NCBI GenBank assembly: GCA_021805585.1
Contig: JAJZEY010000105.1
Span: 1-7,765 of the forward strand
Reading direction: 5' to 3'
Length of the DNA stretch: 7,765 nt
DNA from: Planctomycetota bacterium
GTDB taxonomy: Bacteria > Planctomycetota > Phycisphaerae > WQYP01
Below the pieces are notes generated by a model. That model did not search any database. It was not told where the DNA came from and saw nothing but the letters and a program-made list of their open reading frames with translations. The position numbers were made by a program, and so were the translations under genes. Positions 1 to 6,972 of this stretch are shown in pieces. Within the stretch, counting starts at the first letter, position 1; every line of letters starts with the position of its first letter.

Positions 1-184
1 ATCAAGACGATTCCCGCGAAGCTCAAATCCCAGGCGCAACTCTCCGGCTCTGCCCCCCTAACACACCCCACCCCATGACCTCGCCCTATGACCCACCACC
101 CCCCTTCCGGCCGATAAATAAATGTGTCTCCGTCGTGCGTTGCGGATACATTATCGCTGCTGGAAGAAATCTGAAAACCGGACC
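1..184. other. Upstream region, no convincing gene
   Basis: No confident gene. Frame 3 is open from the window edge to a stop at 258-260 and has an ATG at 75, but its product is proline-rich, resembles no family I know, and would overlap the sigma gene by 64 nt. Frame 1 is open only to the TGA at 76-78, so the tail of an upstream gene cannot be excluded. Bases 52-108 are strongly C-rich and G-poor. An AT-rich patch at 111-122 (GATAAATAAATG) could contain a -10 element, but no good -35 partner is visible, so no promoter is called. Confidence 0.4.
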
Positions 185-188
185 GGAG
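185..188 (+). promoter_or_regulatory. Ribosome binding site of the sigma factor gene
   Basis: GGAG lies 8 nt before the ATG at 197. The same frame is open from an earlier ATG at 122, but that start has no Shine-Dalgarno-like sequence, and the extra 25 residues do not resemble the family. This site therefore decides the start. Confidence 0.6.
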
Positions 189-196
189 CATATAGC

Positions 197-925
197 ATGG
201 AATCTCGAACAATTGGCGCGTTTGGCGATTTTCCGCGAACGACCAGCGTATGGACTTTAGTTAAGCAGGTACAAGCCGGAACCACCCGACGCGAATCATT
301 GAATACTCTGTTACAGCGTTACCGGGCCCCGCTAAAGGCCCACCTGGTGGTGCGCAAGCGGCTTTCATCAGATGCAGCGGATGATGTCATTCAAGGGTTT
401 ATCGTCAGCAAAATTCTGGAATCCGGCCTGATTGAAAGCGCCGACCGGCAGAAAGGGCGTTTCCGCAGTCTGCTGCTTACCGCGCTGGACCGGTATCTGA
501 TTGATCAGCACCGCAAAAAGATAGAACCGACCCAGACACTGGATGCGGGCATTCCAGAACCGATGACCGTAGACGCCGCCGACGAAGAAGCGTTTAATGT
601 CGCCTGGGCCAGACAGGTGATTGATCTGGCGTTGGAACGCATGCGAACCGAATGCGACAATTCCAAACGACCGGATGTGTGGGGCGTGTTTTCGTTGCGG
701 GTGATTGAACCAAGTCTGCGCGGCATACCGGCGGCATCTTATGAAGACCTGACCAGCCGCTTTGGCTTAAAATCCGCAGCTCATGCCTCCAACGTGCTGA
801 TGACCGGTAAACGGATGTTTCGCCGCGCAATGGAAGCGGTGGTCGCGGAATATGCCGACTCCGATGCGGATATTCGCGATGAAGTACAAGCTCTGCAAAA
901 ACTTCTGGATAGCAGCGCAGGATAG
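197..925 (+). CDS. ECF-type RNA polymerase sigma factor (planctomycete kinase-linked type)
   Basis: A 242-residue sigma-70 family protein expected to direct RNA polymerase to a dedicated promoter set. It opens with a DFPRTTSVWTLV stretch (residues 11-22), matching the 'DFPPTSWTL' start I know from planctomycete and acidobacterial members. Region sigma2 spans about 34-108: DAADDVIQGF (59-68) corresponds to the core-binding DAED-type segment, and KGRFRSLLLTALDRYLIDQ (86-104) to regions 2.3-2.4. A linker of roughly 70 residues follows. A sigma4-like helix-turn-helix covers about 178-222 (YEDLTSRFGLKSAAHASNVL, then KRMFRRAMEAVVAEY), and the protein ends in an acidic, probably helical tail. No membrane segment or separate anti-sigma gene is visible. 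The adjacent kinase suggests control by phosphorylation. This is inference: the acidic sigma2 residues are largely retained here, whereas in the Vibrio EcfP/PknT case they are missing and replaced functionally by phosphorylation. Confidence 0.85.
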   Translation: MESRTIGAFGDFPRTTSVWTLVKQVQAGTTRRESLNTLLQRYRAPLKAHLVVRKRLSSDAADDVIQGFIVSKILESGLIESADRQKGRFRSLLLTALDRYLIDQHRKKIEPTQTLDAGIPEPMTVDAADEEAFNVAWARQVIDLALERMRTECDNSKRPDVWGVFSLRVIEPSLRGIPAASYEDLTSRFGLKSAAHASNVLMTGKRMFRRAMEAVVAEYADSDADIRDEVQALQKLLDSSAG

Positions 926-929
926 CGGC

Positions 930-974
930 ATGGCCCGCGTATCTTTATCAGATATGGTTGCATCAGGAGTTTAA
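930..974 (+). CDS. Possible 14-codon ORF between sigma factor and kinase
   Basis: ATG at 930 begins 4 nt after the sigma stop and encodes MARVSLSDMVASGV, ending with TAA at 972-974. AGGA at 919-922 lies 7 nt upstream, inside the end of the sigma gene. It is in the kinase frame, so its TAA also shows that the kinase cannot start upstream of 975. The peptide matches nothing I recognise. If translated, it more likely carries ribosomes towards the kinase than makes a functional product. ORFs this short often arise by chance. Confidence 0.25.
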   Translation: MARVSLSDMVASGV

Positions 975-975
975 C

Positions 976-1032
976 GTGGTCTGTCATATCACAATCGCTG
1001 CTCGTCGCCAGGCCATCTGGAGACTTCCATGA
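976..1032 (+). CDS. Possible 18-codon coupling ORF overlapping the kinase start
   Basis: GTG at 976 is preceded by AGGAG at 965-969 with a 6-nt spacer, the best Shine-Dalgarno match seen in the window. The ORF encodes VVCHITIAARRQAIWRLP (the GTG would be read as Met). Its TGA at 1030-1032 overlaps the kinase ATG at 1029-1031 as ATGA, a classic arrangement for translational coupling. It starts one base after the stop of the preceding 14-codon ORF. The kinase also has its own GGAG, so coupling may tune translation rather than be required. No family is recognised, and chance remains possible. Confidence 0.35.
   Translation: MVCHITIAARRQAIWRLP
1019..1022 (+). promoter_or_regulatory. Ribosome binding site of the kinase gene
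   Basis: GGAG lies 6 nt before ATG 1029. With the in-frame stop at 972-974 and no ATG, GTG or TTG between, it fixes the kinase start at 1029. It lies inside the 18-codon upstream ORF, so ribosomes translating that ORF pass over it. Confidence 0.65.
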
Positions 1033-4000
1033 ACGGCGACAATTTTCAACAACTGATCATGGACCCGCTGGAGGCTGCGCCATTCTGCCGCCGTGCCATC
1101 GCGCTGCTTCAGGCCCAGGTCCGCCGCAGTGCCTTCACCGCGCTGGCGGACTGGCTTGCCCATGGGGTGGGGGCACCACAACCCGGGGCGGCTATTGGGG
1201 CCCTTGAACAACCGGATATCGGCGGCTGCAATGGGTTGCTGTTAGCTCTGGCAGCCATGAAACACGACATTGACACCACCGGCACCGCGGAACAGCGCGC
1301 CGCATTAAACGCCGCTGCCACACTGCTTACCGTGCTGCGATTATTCGGACAGGCCGCGGATGAATCGCTGATTCAGGCGGCCGGCCCGCTGGCGGATTTC
1401 GTTCATCAGAAGCTGAATACCGATTCAACACTGCAAACCGTTGTCGGCATGGCGGCCACTATGGAAGGTCGGCTGAACGCAATACAGACGGAAAATAACA
1501 CCGAATGGATGCGCGCGGCCACAGCCATTCGCCCGCTTATTCAATGGCTGGCGACACGCGATGTTTTTGCCGCACCGCCCCCGCCAGCCGGCCCCAATCC
1601 ATGGCTGCTGGTGGAAGGCCACACTGTTTTTACCTATGCCGGGCGGCGGCCGGATTTTTCCGCCATATATACTTCCGTCGATGGGGCCAGCAGACATCGC
1701 ACCGCCGAAGAGTCGCACATGAAACAGGCGTATGCCAGCCTGCTGGGGGCGGGCACAGAAGCGGAATCGGTTCTGGAAAAAGCGCTGCTGCATTTTTCGG
1801 GCGAGGCAAATTATGCCTTTATTCTTGGCGATTTTTTAATCGGGCCACCCGTCGGTGAAGGCGGCTTTGCAACCGTTCATGCGGGCCGCCAGATATCCAC
1901 GGGCCGCAAGGTGGCTGTAAAAATTCTGCATGATGGTGGATCCATTGACCAGGTAGCGCGATTTCAAAAGGAAGCAGCCTATCTGGCGCTCTTCAGCCAT
2001 CCGAATATTGTGTCGGTATATGGCTACGGCCAGGAACAATGGCTGCCTGCCGGTGCCAGTACGGGCGCGGCGGAATCCTGGGTTGACCGGTTCAGCCAGT
2101 CGGCACCGGTCAAAACATTTATCGCCCTGGAATGGATTGCGGGCCGCACGCTGGACGCGGTGTATCGGCAGGGGCGCACAGACGCCGCACAGCGTCCGGT
2201 TGCCACGGTCGTCGCGCAATGGTTCGCCCAGGCGGCCGGTGCGATGGCAGCGGTGCACACATTAGGTCTGATTCATCGGGATATAAAACCCGGCAATCTC
2301 ATGCTTACGGATACGGGCGTGATCAAGCTGATGGATTTCGGCATTGCCCGCCCGGAAGATCCCAATCGCAGTATTGTGACCACACAGGGGAAAGTATTCG
2401 GCACTCTGGCATATATGTCGCCGGAACATGTCCGGGCATTTAATGCCGATGCGAGCCTCGGCCCGGCCAGCGATATTTATTCATTGTGCGCTACATTTTA
2501 TGAACTTTTCACGCTGGAGCGAATTCTGCATCATGACACGCAAAGTGCCGCCATGATTCAGACACTAAAGCTCCAAGGCCAGCGACCGCAGCGGCCCCGC
2601 CAGATTGCCCGCACACTGCCGTGGGAAATTGAAACCATTCTGATGGGCGGCCTGGAAAATGACGCGCGCGATCGCTATCGATCCGCCTCTGATTTGCAGG
2701 AGGACATTCAACGGTTTTTACGTGATGAGCCGATCCGCTATCGTCGCCCGTCGCTGGGGCGGCGTATGGTACTTGGCTATCGGCGAAATCGGGCTATTGC
2801 CAATATTGCCGCGCTCTGTTTCTGCCTGGCGCTGACGGGTGGAATTATCTGGTGGCGGTTGCCGGGAACGCTGCATCTGAAAATTTCACCGGCGGGCGCG
2901 GTGGTTCGCATTGGCGGCAGAAGCTTTACGACTGGAATTGCCGCTCTGCGTTTGCGGCTTACCAATGGCGTATATCCGCTAACGGTAACCAAGCCGCACT
3001 ACCAGCCGCGTAAAACAACTATTGTGCTCGGCCGCCTTGCGGACAAACAGATTTCTTTTGCCTTGCGGCATGACCAGGGCACACTCAATGCAACCAGCGC
3101 GCCGGCCGGCACGGAAATTCTGCTTGATGGCGAGTCGTATGGATCGCGCATTGTCCATTTACCGGTCAATACCGGAGTGCATGTTCTTACCGCATGGGCA
3201 CCCGATCGATTTACCGCCCACCGGAAGATTCTGCTGGGCAAGGGCCAAACCCTTCATACGCGCTTTGATCTGGAACGTAGCGTGAGCTGGAAGTACAAAT
3301 CGGCGGCGGTGCAGACCGGACTGGCTGTAATCACGCGGCCAGGAAGTCGCCGGCCACTGTTGCTGGCCGAAAATGAATTGGATCGGATAGTATTTCTTTC
3401 GCCGGTGGACGGGCGCGTCGTTACCGCATTCGCCAATCCAGATGGCAACACGCGCGGCTTTATTGAGCTGGCCACAGGCGGTAAGGCGGGCAGACTGATC
3501 GTGACCGGCGGGGATGGCGAAGCTCACACCGATGGCGGCGACCAGGTGATGGCCATTTCGGCCAATGATTCAGATCCGCGGGCTATATGGCGCTGGCATG
3601 GGCCGGCCGCCCGCCTGCAAATTCCCGGCGAACTGGCCATTGCCGCCCTGCCTGCGGCTAACAATCACGCCGCCGGCCAGGTTGTCGTCGCCGGCTGTGA
3701 TGGGCACATCTACCTGCTGAATGCGGCGAACGGAAAGTTATTTAGAGATATTTTAATAAGTACGACTCCCTTGGCAGGAACACCGGAAATACAGACATGG
3801 GGCAACGGGAAGGCCGCACGCTTGCTGCTGATTTACCAGCCACCCGCGGCACGCGACAGCATCGCCCATTCATCCACATTCATAACCGAATGCATCAACC
3901 CGCAAACTGGCCGCGTGGAATGGCACAAAACGTTGACCGGATTTACCCATCACATGCTGGTAGCCGCAGCTGGCCGGCACCGACCGATTGCCATTGCATG

Positions 4001-5774
4001 GTCCGCAAAACAATGGCGAATATTAAAGGGCGACACCGGAACCGTTATCAGCCAAGGCACATTGCCCGGCCATTCCGTGTCGGGGGTCTATCCGGTTGCG
4101 ACCAACGGTGCGGCACCCACAGAAATAATCTTCACGTTCGCCCCGCCCACCGCCCCACTGCTGGCGATTCGCATCTCAAATGGTCAAACGCTTTGGCGGA
4201 GCCATTTCGCGGTGTCGCCTGCACAAGACACCAACAGCCGCGGGGCATTGTACGAAGATGCCGCCGGCCACCTGCTTATTCTGGGCAAACAGCGGCTTGC
4301 CGCCATTGCTCCCTTGACCGGGAAGGTTGCATGGCAGATCCCCGGCCAGCCTTTGGGTGTCATGTCGGATGCCGGCACCGGCAACAGGATACGAATTGTG
4401 GCATCCATGGCCAAAATCGGCTTGGTTAATCTAAACGGTGCGGGAAGGCGCTTATGGTCAGTCCGACTTGCCGATGCTGTCATTCCGCGCATGCTCATTG
4501 CTTCCGGACATGGCGGAACGCGCCGGAATGTGCTGGTCAGCCGGTCCGCCGCGATGATTGCATTGCTGCACGGTCCCCGGCGTTTATGGCGGCGCCATGC
4601 GGTCGGCCCACTGCAGGCTTCACCGTTGCGCATCGCACTGCCCGGCGGCACAACCGCGATTGTCGCGCTTGGGCCATGGGGTCAGCACCAATCACTGCGT
4701 GTATTTAATGCCACGGATGGCCGTTGCCGGTGGGCGGCTAACGCCTGGTTTGCGCCCAATCGACCGCCCGTCATTGGCCGCCTGCTTCAAGGCGGCCCGC
4801 AGGCGGTTATCGCTATCGGACAAACAACGCCCGGTGGGCGCTTTAATCTTCTGGCGTATGACTGTGCCACCGGTCGGCCAGTTGGCAACTTGCCTACCGA
4901 TGTTCACAGTTGGCTGTCCTGTACGCCCGCACTGGCTGACTTTACCGGCCAGGGTAGGCGGGATCTGGCGGTAAGCACATGGGATCACGAAAGCATTAAG
5001 CTTATCAGCACATCCACCGGCAAAACAGTATGGCGATACCGCAGCGGCGCACCAAATTTTGGCGCTGTTGCCGCCGCACACCTGCCCGGTCATTCCGGCT
5101 GGTGCGTCCTTGCTCCTTCACTTGATGGCTATTTATATGCGTTGAGGGGAACCACCGGCACATTAATATGGAAGGCGGCCATCGGCGGCGGCGGCAGCCG
5201 GTCAATGCCGATCTTAGCGCGGCTTCCAGGCGGACATGCGGTGGTTCTGCTGACCAATCGGGCAGGTGAACTGGTGGTGGTGGATGCCACCCACGGCCGC
5301 ATTCAATGGATTGGTCATGGGAGCCTATCCATAGATCAACCCTGGCCCGCCCCGGAGCGATCGCACTTTATTCCCGGCGGCCGCGTGGTTCTGGCAACAC
5401 TGGGTAATCGGATCATTGCTCTGGCCGCCTTGGGCGATAGCGGATTGGCTGCGTTTGACCTGGCAAGCCACAAGTTGCTATGGCAAACCGGGTTCAATAA
5501 TCCCGTCATTGCCACGCCGGCGCTGGTAAACATGACCACCCACGGCTCGCCGCGGCAAGTGCTGGCTGCGACGGCAACCGGCCGCATTTTGCTGCTTAAT
5601 TTAGCGGATGGCCGCCTGCGGTATCACCTGCGCATATCGGTTAAACCAATTGAGGCCGCGCCACTGGTTATTTCCCGTGGTCCGAATAAATCACCCGAAA
5701 TTGTGGTTGCGGATGACAGCTTTCAACTTCAGGCGATAAGTACCCGCGGCTGGCTTAATCCGCCGGCAAAATGA
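1029..5774 (+). CDS. Transmembrane Ser/Thr protein kinase with two PEGA domains and a large beta-propeller region
   Basis: A 1581-residue Hanks-type kinase. Residues 1-180 are a probably helical region of no recognised family; a proline-rich linker (181-191) and a further unassigned stretch run to about 265. The kinase domain covers about 269-565: glycine loop GEGGFATV (276-283, third Gly replaced by Ala281), ATP lysine K298, helix-C E315, HRDIKPGN (416-423, catalytic D418), DFG (436-438), SPE (464-466) and D482 of helix F. All key residues are present, so it should be active. A 28-residue insert (335-362) lies between the HPNIV segment and the hinge. The single membrane segment is at about 589-609. 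PEGA domains follow at about 613-681 and 684-751. Residues 755-1581 hold some 15 PQQ-like units of the type 'YALxxxTGxxxW', with an FG-GAP-like stretch (ADFTGQGRRDL, 1303-1313). Without a signal peptide, the expected topology is kinase inside, PEGA and propeller outside. The sigma gene lies 103 nt upstream on the same strand, suggesting an operon and the sigma factor as a possible target. Confidence 0.9.
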   Translation: MNGDNFQQLIMDPLEAAPFCRRAIALLQAQVRRSAFTALADWLAHGVGAPQPGAAIGALEQPDIGGCNGLLLALAAMKHDIDTTGTAEQRAALNAAATLLTVLRLFGQAADESLIQAAGPLADFVHQKLNTDSTLQTVVGMAATMEGRLNAIQTENNTEWMRAATAIRPLIQWLATRDVFAAPPPPAGPNPWLLVEGHTVFTYAGRRPDFSAIYTSVDGASRHRTAEESHMKQAYASLLGAGTEAESVLEKALLHFSGEANYAFILGDFLIGPPVGEGGFATVHAGRQISTGRKVAVKILHDGGSIDQVARFQKEAAYLALFSHPNIVSVYGYGQEQWLPAGASTGAAESWVDRFSQSAPVKTFIALEWIAGRTLDAVYRQGRTDAAQRPVATVVAQWFAQAAGAMAAVHTLGLIHRDIKPGNLMLTDTGVIKLMDFGIARPEDPNRSIVTTQGKVFGTLAYMSPEHVRAFNADASLGPASDIYSLCATFYELFTLERILHHDTQSAAMIQTLKLQGQRPQRPRQIARTLPWEIETILMGGLENDARDRYRSASDLQEDIQRFLRDEPIRYRRPSLGRRMVLGYRRNRAIANIAALCFCLALTGGIIWWRLPGTLHLKISPAGAVVRIGGRSFTTGIAALRLRLTNGVYPLTVTKPHYQPRKTTIVLGRLADKQISFALRHDQGTLNATSAPAGTEILLDGESYGSRIVHLPVNTGVHVLTAWAPDRFTAHRKILLGKGQTLHTRFDLERSVSWKYKSAAVQTGLAVITRPGSRRPLLLAENELDRIVFLSPVDGRVVTAFANPDGNTRGFIELATGGKAGRLIVTGGDGEAHTDGGDQVMAISANDSDPRAIWRWHGPAARLQIPGELAIAALPAANNHAAGQVVVAGCDGHIYLLNAANGKLFRDILISTTPLAGTPEIQTWGNGKAARLLLIYQPPAARDSIAHSSTFITECINPQTGRVEWHKTLTGFTHHMLVAAAGRHRPIAIAWSAKQWRILKGDTGTVISQGTLPGHSVSGVYPVATNGAAPTEIIFTFAPPTAPLLAIRISNGQTLWRSHFAVSPAQDTNSRGALYEDAAGHLLILGKQRLAAIAPLTGKVAWQIPGQPLGVMSDAGTGNRIRIVASMAKIGLVNLNGAGRRLWSVRLADAVIPRMLIASGHGGTRRNVLVSRSAAMIALLHGPRRLWRRHAVGPLQASPLRIALPGGTTAIVALGPWGQHQSLRVFNATDGRCRWAANAWFAPNRPPVIGRLLQGGPQAVIAIGQTTPGGRFNLLAYDCATGRPVGNLPTDVHSWLSCTPALADFTGQGRRDLAVSTWDHESIKLISTSTGKTVWRYRSGAPNFGAVAAAHLPGHSGWCVLAPSLDGYLYALRGTTGTLIWKAAIGGGGSRSMPILARLPGGHAVVLLTNRAGELVVVDATHGRIQWIGHGSLSIDQPWPAPERSHFIPGGRVVLATLGNRIIALAALGDSGLAAFDLASHKLLWQTGFNNPVIATPALVNMTTHGSPRQVLAATATGRILLLNLADGRLRYHLRISVKPIEAAPLVISRGPNKSPEIVVADDSFQLQAISTRGWLNPPAK

Positions 5775-5995
5775 TCGTTTCCGGCGAACATCCGCCACCA
5801 GCGGAAATCCGCAGCGTTGCAACAAGCGCATTGCCAGGGAAAGTATACGCCTGGCGGAAAACCCGGGGGAGAATAAGCCTTGGCAGCCCCCGGTCACCGC
5901 CAAAACCAAAACAAAGCAGAAGAAGAAAGGGCAAACCGAGGAACCAAAATTCACCATCATCAGCTATACAACCCTCCCGCAGGAACGAGCCTTGA
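5771..5995 (+). CDS. Doubtful 74-codon basic ORF overlapping the kinase stop
   Basis: The ATG at 5771 overlaps the kinase TGA (5772-5774) as ATGA, so translation by coupling is possible. The product is proline-rich, then strongly basic (PKPKQSRRRKGKPRNQ near residues 42-57), with no recognisable fold, signal or membrane segment. There is no clear Shine-Dalgarno sequence, and the region contains perfect inverted repeats (5833-5855 and 5863-5893), which fit intergenic DNA better than a gene. Minus-strand ORFs across the same bases are no more convincing. Listed only because of the overlap geometry. Confidence 0.15.
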   Translation: MIVSGEHPPPAEIRSVATSALPGKVYAWRKTRGRISLGSPRSPPKPKQSRRRKGKPRNQNSPSSAIQPSRRNEP

Positions 5996-6033
5996 AACTG
6001 CCGGGGTTGTACCCGGTATGGCAAATAGCGAAA

Positions 6034-6066
6034 ACAAAGGAAAGCCTTGTATTTACTGTTGTTTTT
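6034..6066 (+). terminator. Weak candidate terminator downstream of the kinase
   Basis: ACAAAGG (6034-6040) can pair with CCTTGT (6045-6050) with one bulged A and a 4-nt loop, followed by a T-rich stretch ending in T5 (6062-6066). The stem is short and AU-rich, and the T run is displaced. It is the only terminator-like structure found on the plus strand after the kinase, so it is listed at low confidence. Confidence 0.2.
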
Positions 6067-6176
6067 CACATTTCGTGCGGGGAACTACGGATTAATAAAT
6101 CCGCGCAATCCGGAACCCATAGCTCATACTCTTCAATAAAACCAGCACTTGTCAGCGACCACAAAACGGCGCGGAC

Positions 6177-6205
6177 CTTCGCCGTGCAGCGGTGCATTGG
6201 CGAAG
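6177..6205. repeat. Two-part hairpin
   Basis: CTTCGCC (6177-6183) pairs with GGCGAAG (6199-6205), and TGCA (6185-6188) with TGCA (6193-6196) inside it, giving a near-continuous stem of 11 pairs with a GCGG loop. No T tract follows on the plus strand, so it is not a standard terminator. An alternative CCGTG/CACGG pairing (6182-6186 and 6206-6210) is possible. Confidence 0.5.
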
Positions 6206-6237
6206 CACGGAGATAAGCTCGCCATAAAGCTCGGACA

Positions 6238-6252
6238 TTTTTTGGGGGGGGG
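6238..6252. repeat. T6G9 homopolymer tract
   Basis: Six T followed by nine G on the plus strand (C9A6 on the minus strand). It is the longest G/C homopolymer in the window and prone to slippage. It lies inside an uncertain minus-strand frame, so a length change would switch reading frame there, but there is no evidence that this frame is expressed. Sequencing error in the run is an equally good explanation for any frame disruption. Confidence 0.7.
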
Positions 6253-6335
6253 CAGCACGTTAAATGTTTTATAAATTCCAGTCAGGAATGAAGCTGCCTC
6301 CATGTCAACGCTGTGCTCCTCAAAAAGGACGAATT

Positions 6336-6788
6336 TCAATGGGTCTTCGGGCAGGAAAAGGCTGTTCTTCCAGCCCAATCCGCCAGCCCCACCGGTGCGG
6401 ATTCGACGTATTCATACAAATTTATCCCACCCGCGTACCCGATCGGATCACGTTGAAGCCGGCGACCAAGGGCGGGGTTGCAGGTCCGGTTGCGGACGTA
6501 ATAAAGCTGCGTTTCCGGATCGAAGCGATAGCCGCAATAGATAATCTCATTGGAACTGTAGCTGGATTGCACATCATCGTCGGTAAACCATAGGCCATCG
6601 GGACCCGGTGCGGTGAAGACCAACGCGCTGCCATACGCCTCGCAATCGTACGCTTCCACAATTTGTCCGCTGGAATGGGTGAGTGCCACCGCGCGGTACA
6701 ATAAATCTTGCATCACATAATACGCACCGGCAGGTGTTCTCTGTGGCCTGGTCGCTTTATAAGCATACCTGACCATTGAACCGTCCAG
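6336..6788 (-). pseudogene. Orphan C-terminal fragment of an RHS-repeat core protein
   Basis: About 150 codons open between an in-frame stop (6789-6791) and TGA at 6336-6338. Counted from the ATG at 6776 it has 146 residues. Residues 83-124 match the conserved RHS-associated core: YRFDPETQLYYVRNRT, then GRRLQRDPIGYAGGINLYEYV. Intact members are usually far longer, with many YD repeats that form the shell and a variable C-terminal toxin or effector tail. Here the shell is absent, upstream frames show no YD repeats, and only some 20 residues follow the core, so no toxin domain is present. The usual Tyr before the Asn/Asp-Pro pair is Cys99, and the aromatic after GR is Arg106, consistent with decay. 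No Shine-Dalgarno sequence precedes the ATG. It is best read as a non-functional remnant of a recombined or deleted RHS locus; no immunity gene is recognised beside it. Confidence 0.75.
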
Positions 6789-6972
6789 TCAGACACGTTA
6801 TTACCACGCCGCGTTACCAAGCCAGGGACCGGGCATACCCATTTGCTGAACGCCATTTATACCTCTGCACCGACCGCAATACAAGAAAATAAGGCCAAGA
6901 ATTAAAACAAATTCCGCCACGCGCCCCCAAAATGCTAAATGCCAACTGCGAACCGGTACTTGCGGTCTGCTT

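Larger units (their letters stand above)
5775..6335. other. Region without a confident gene, containing hairpins and a homopolymer tract
   Basis: No ORF here looks like a real protein. Visible inverted repeats are: GCCAGG/CCTGGC (5833-5838 and 5850-5855), CCGGGGG/CCCCCGG (5863-5869 and 5887-5893), CCGGG/CCCGG (6001-6005 and 6012-6016), CGGATT/AATCCG with a 4-nt loop (6088-6103), and CTTCGCC/GGCGAAG enclosing a second TGCA/TGCA pair (6177-6205). A T6G9 run lies at 6238-6252. On the minus strand a TTG-initiated frame (6378 to 6133) overlaps the end of the RHS fragment and crosses the homopolymer; its product is unrecognised. Confidence 0.5.

Noticed and set aside
122..196. Longer start for the sigma factor at ATG 122
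   Set aside because: It adds 25 residues without family resemblance and lacks a ribosome binding site. ATG 197 has GGAG at a good distance and begins just before the conserved DFPRTTSVWTLV segment.
75..260. 61-codon ORF at the left end
   Set aside because: It overlaps the sigma gene, is proline-rich at its start and matches no family. Its second half is the shadow of the sigma coding sequence.
3797..4429. 210-codon plus-strand ORF inside the kinase gene
   Set aside because: It is an out-of-frame shadow in GC-rich coding DNA. The kinase frame carries clear propeller repeats throughout.
5691..6069. Two minus-strand ORFs (5691-5960 and 5755-6069) with a hydrophobic stretch
   Set aside because: Both overlap the 3' end of the kinase in antisense, lack a good ribosome binding site and cover perfect inverted repeats. 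The hydrophobic run (FFFCFVLVLA) comes from the A/G-rich plus strand.
6801..6920. 39-codon minus-strand ORF with a hydrophobic segment
   Set aside because: It has a GTG start with only a G5 run upstream, no recognisable family and a position in repeat-rich spacer. It is kept only as a note in the intergenic entry.
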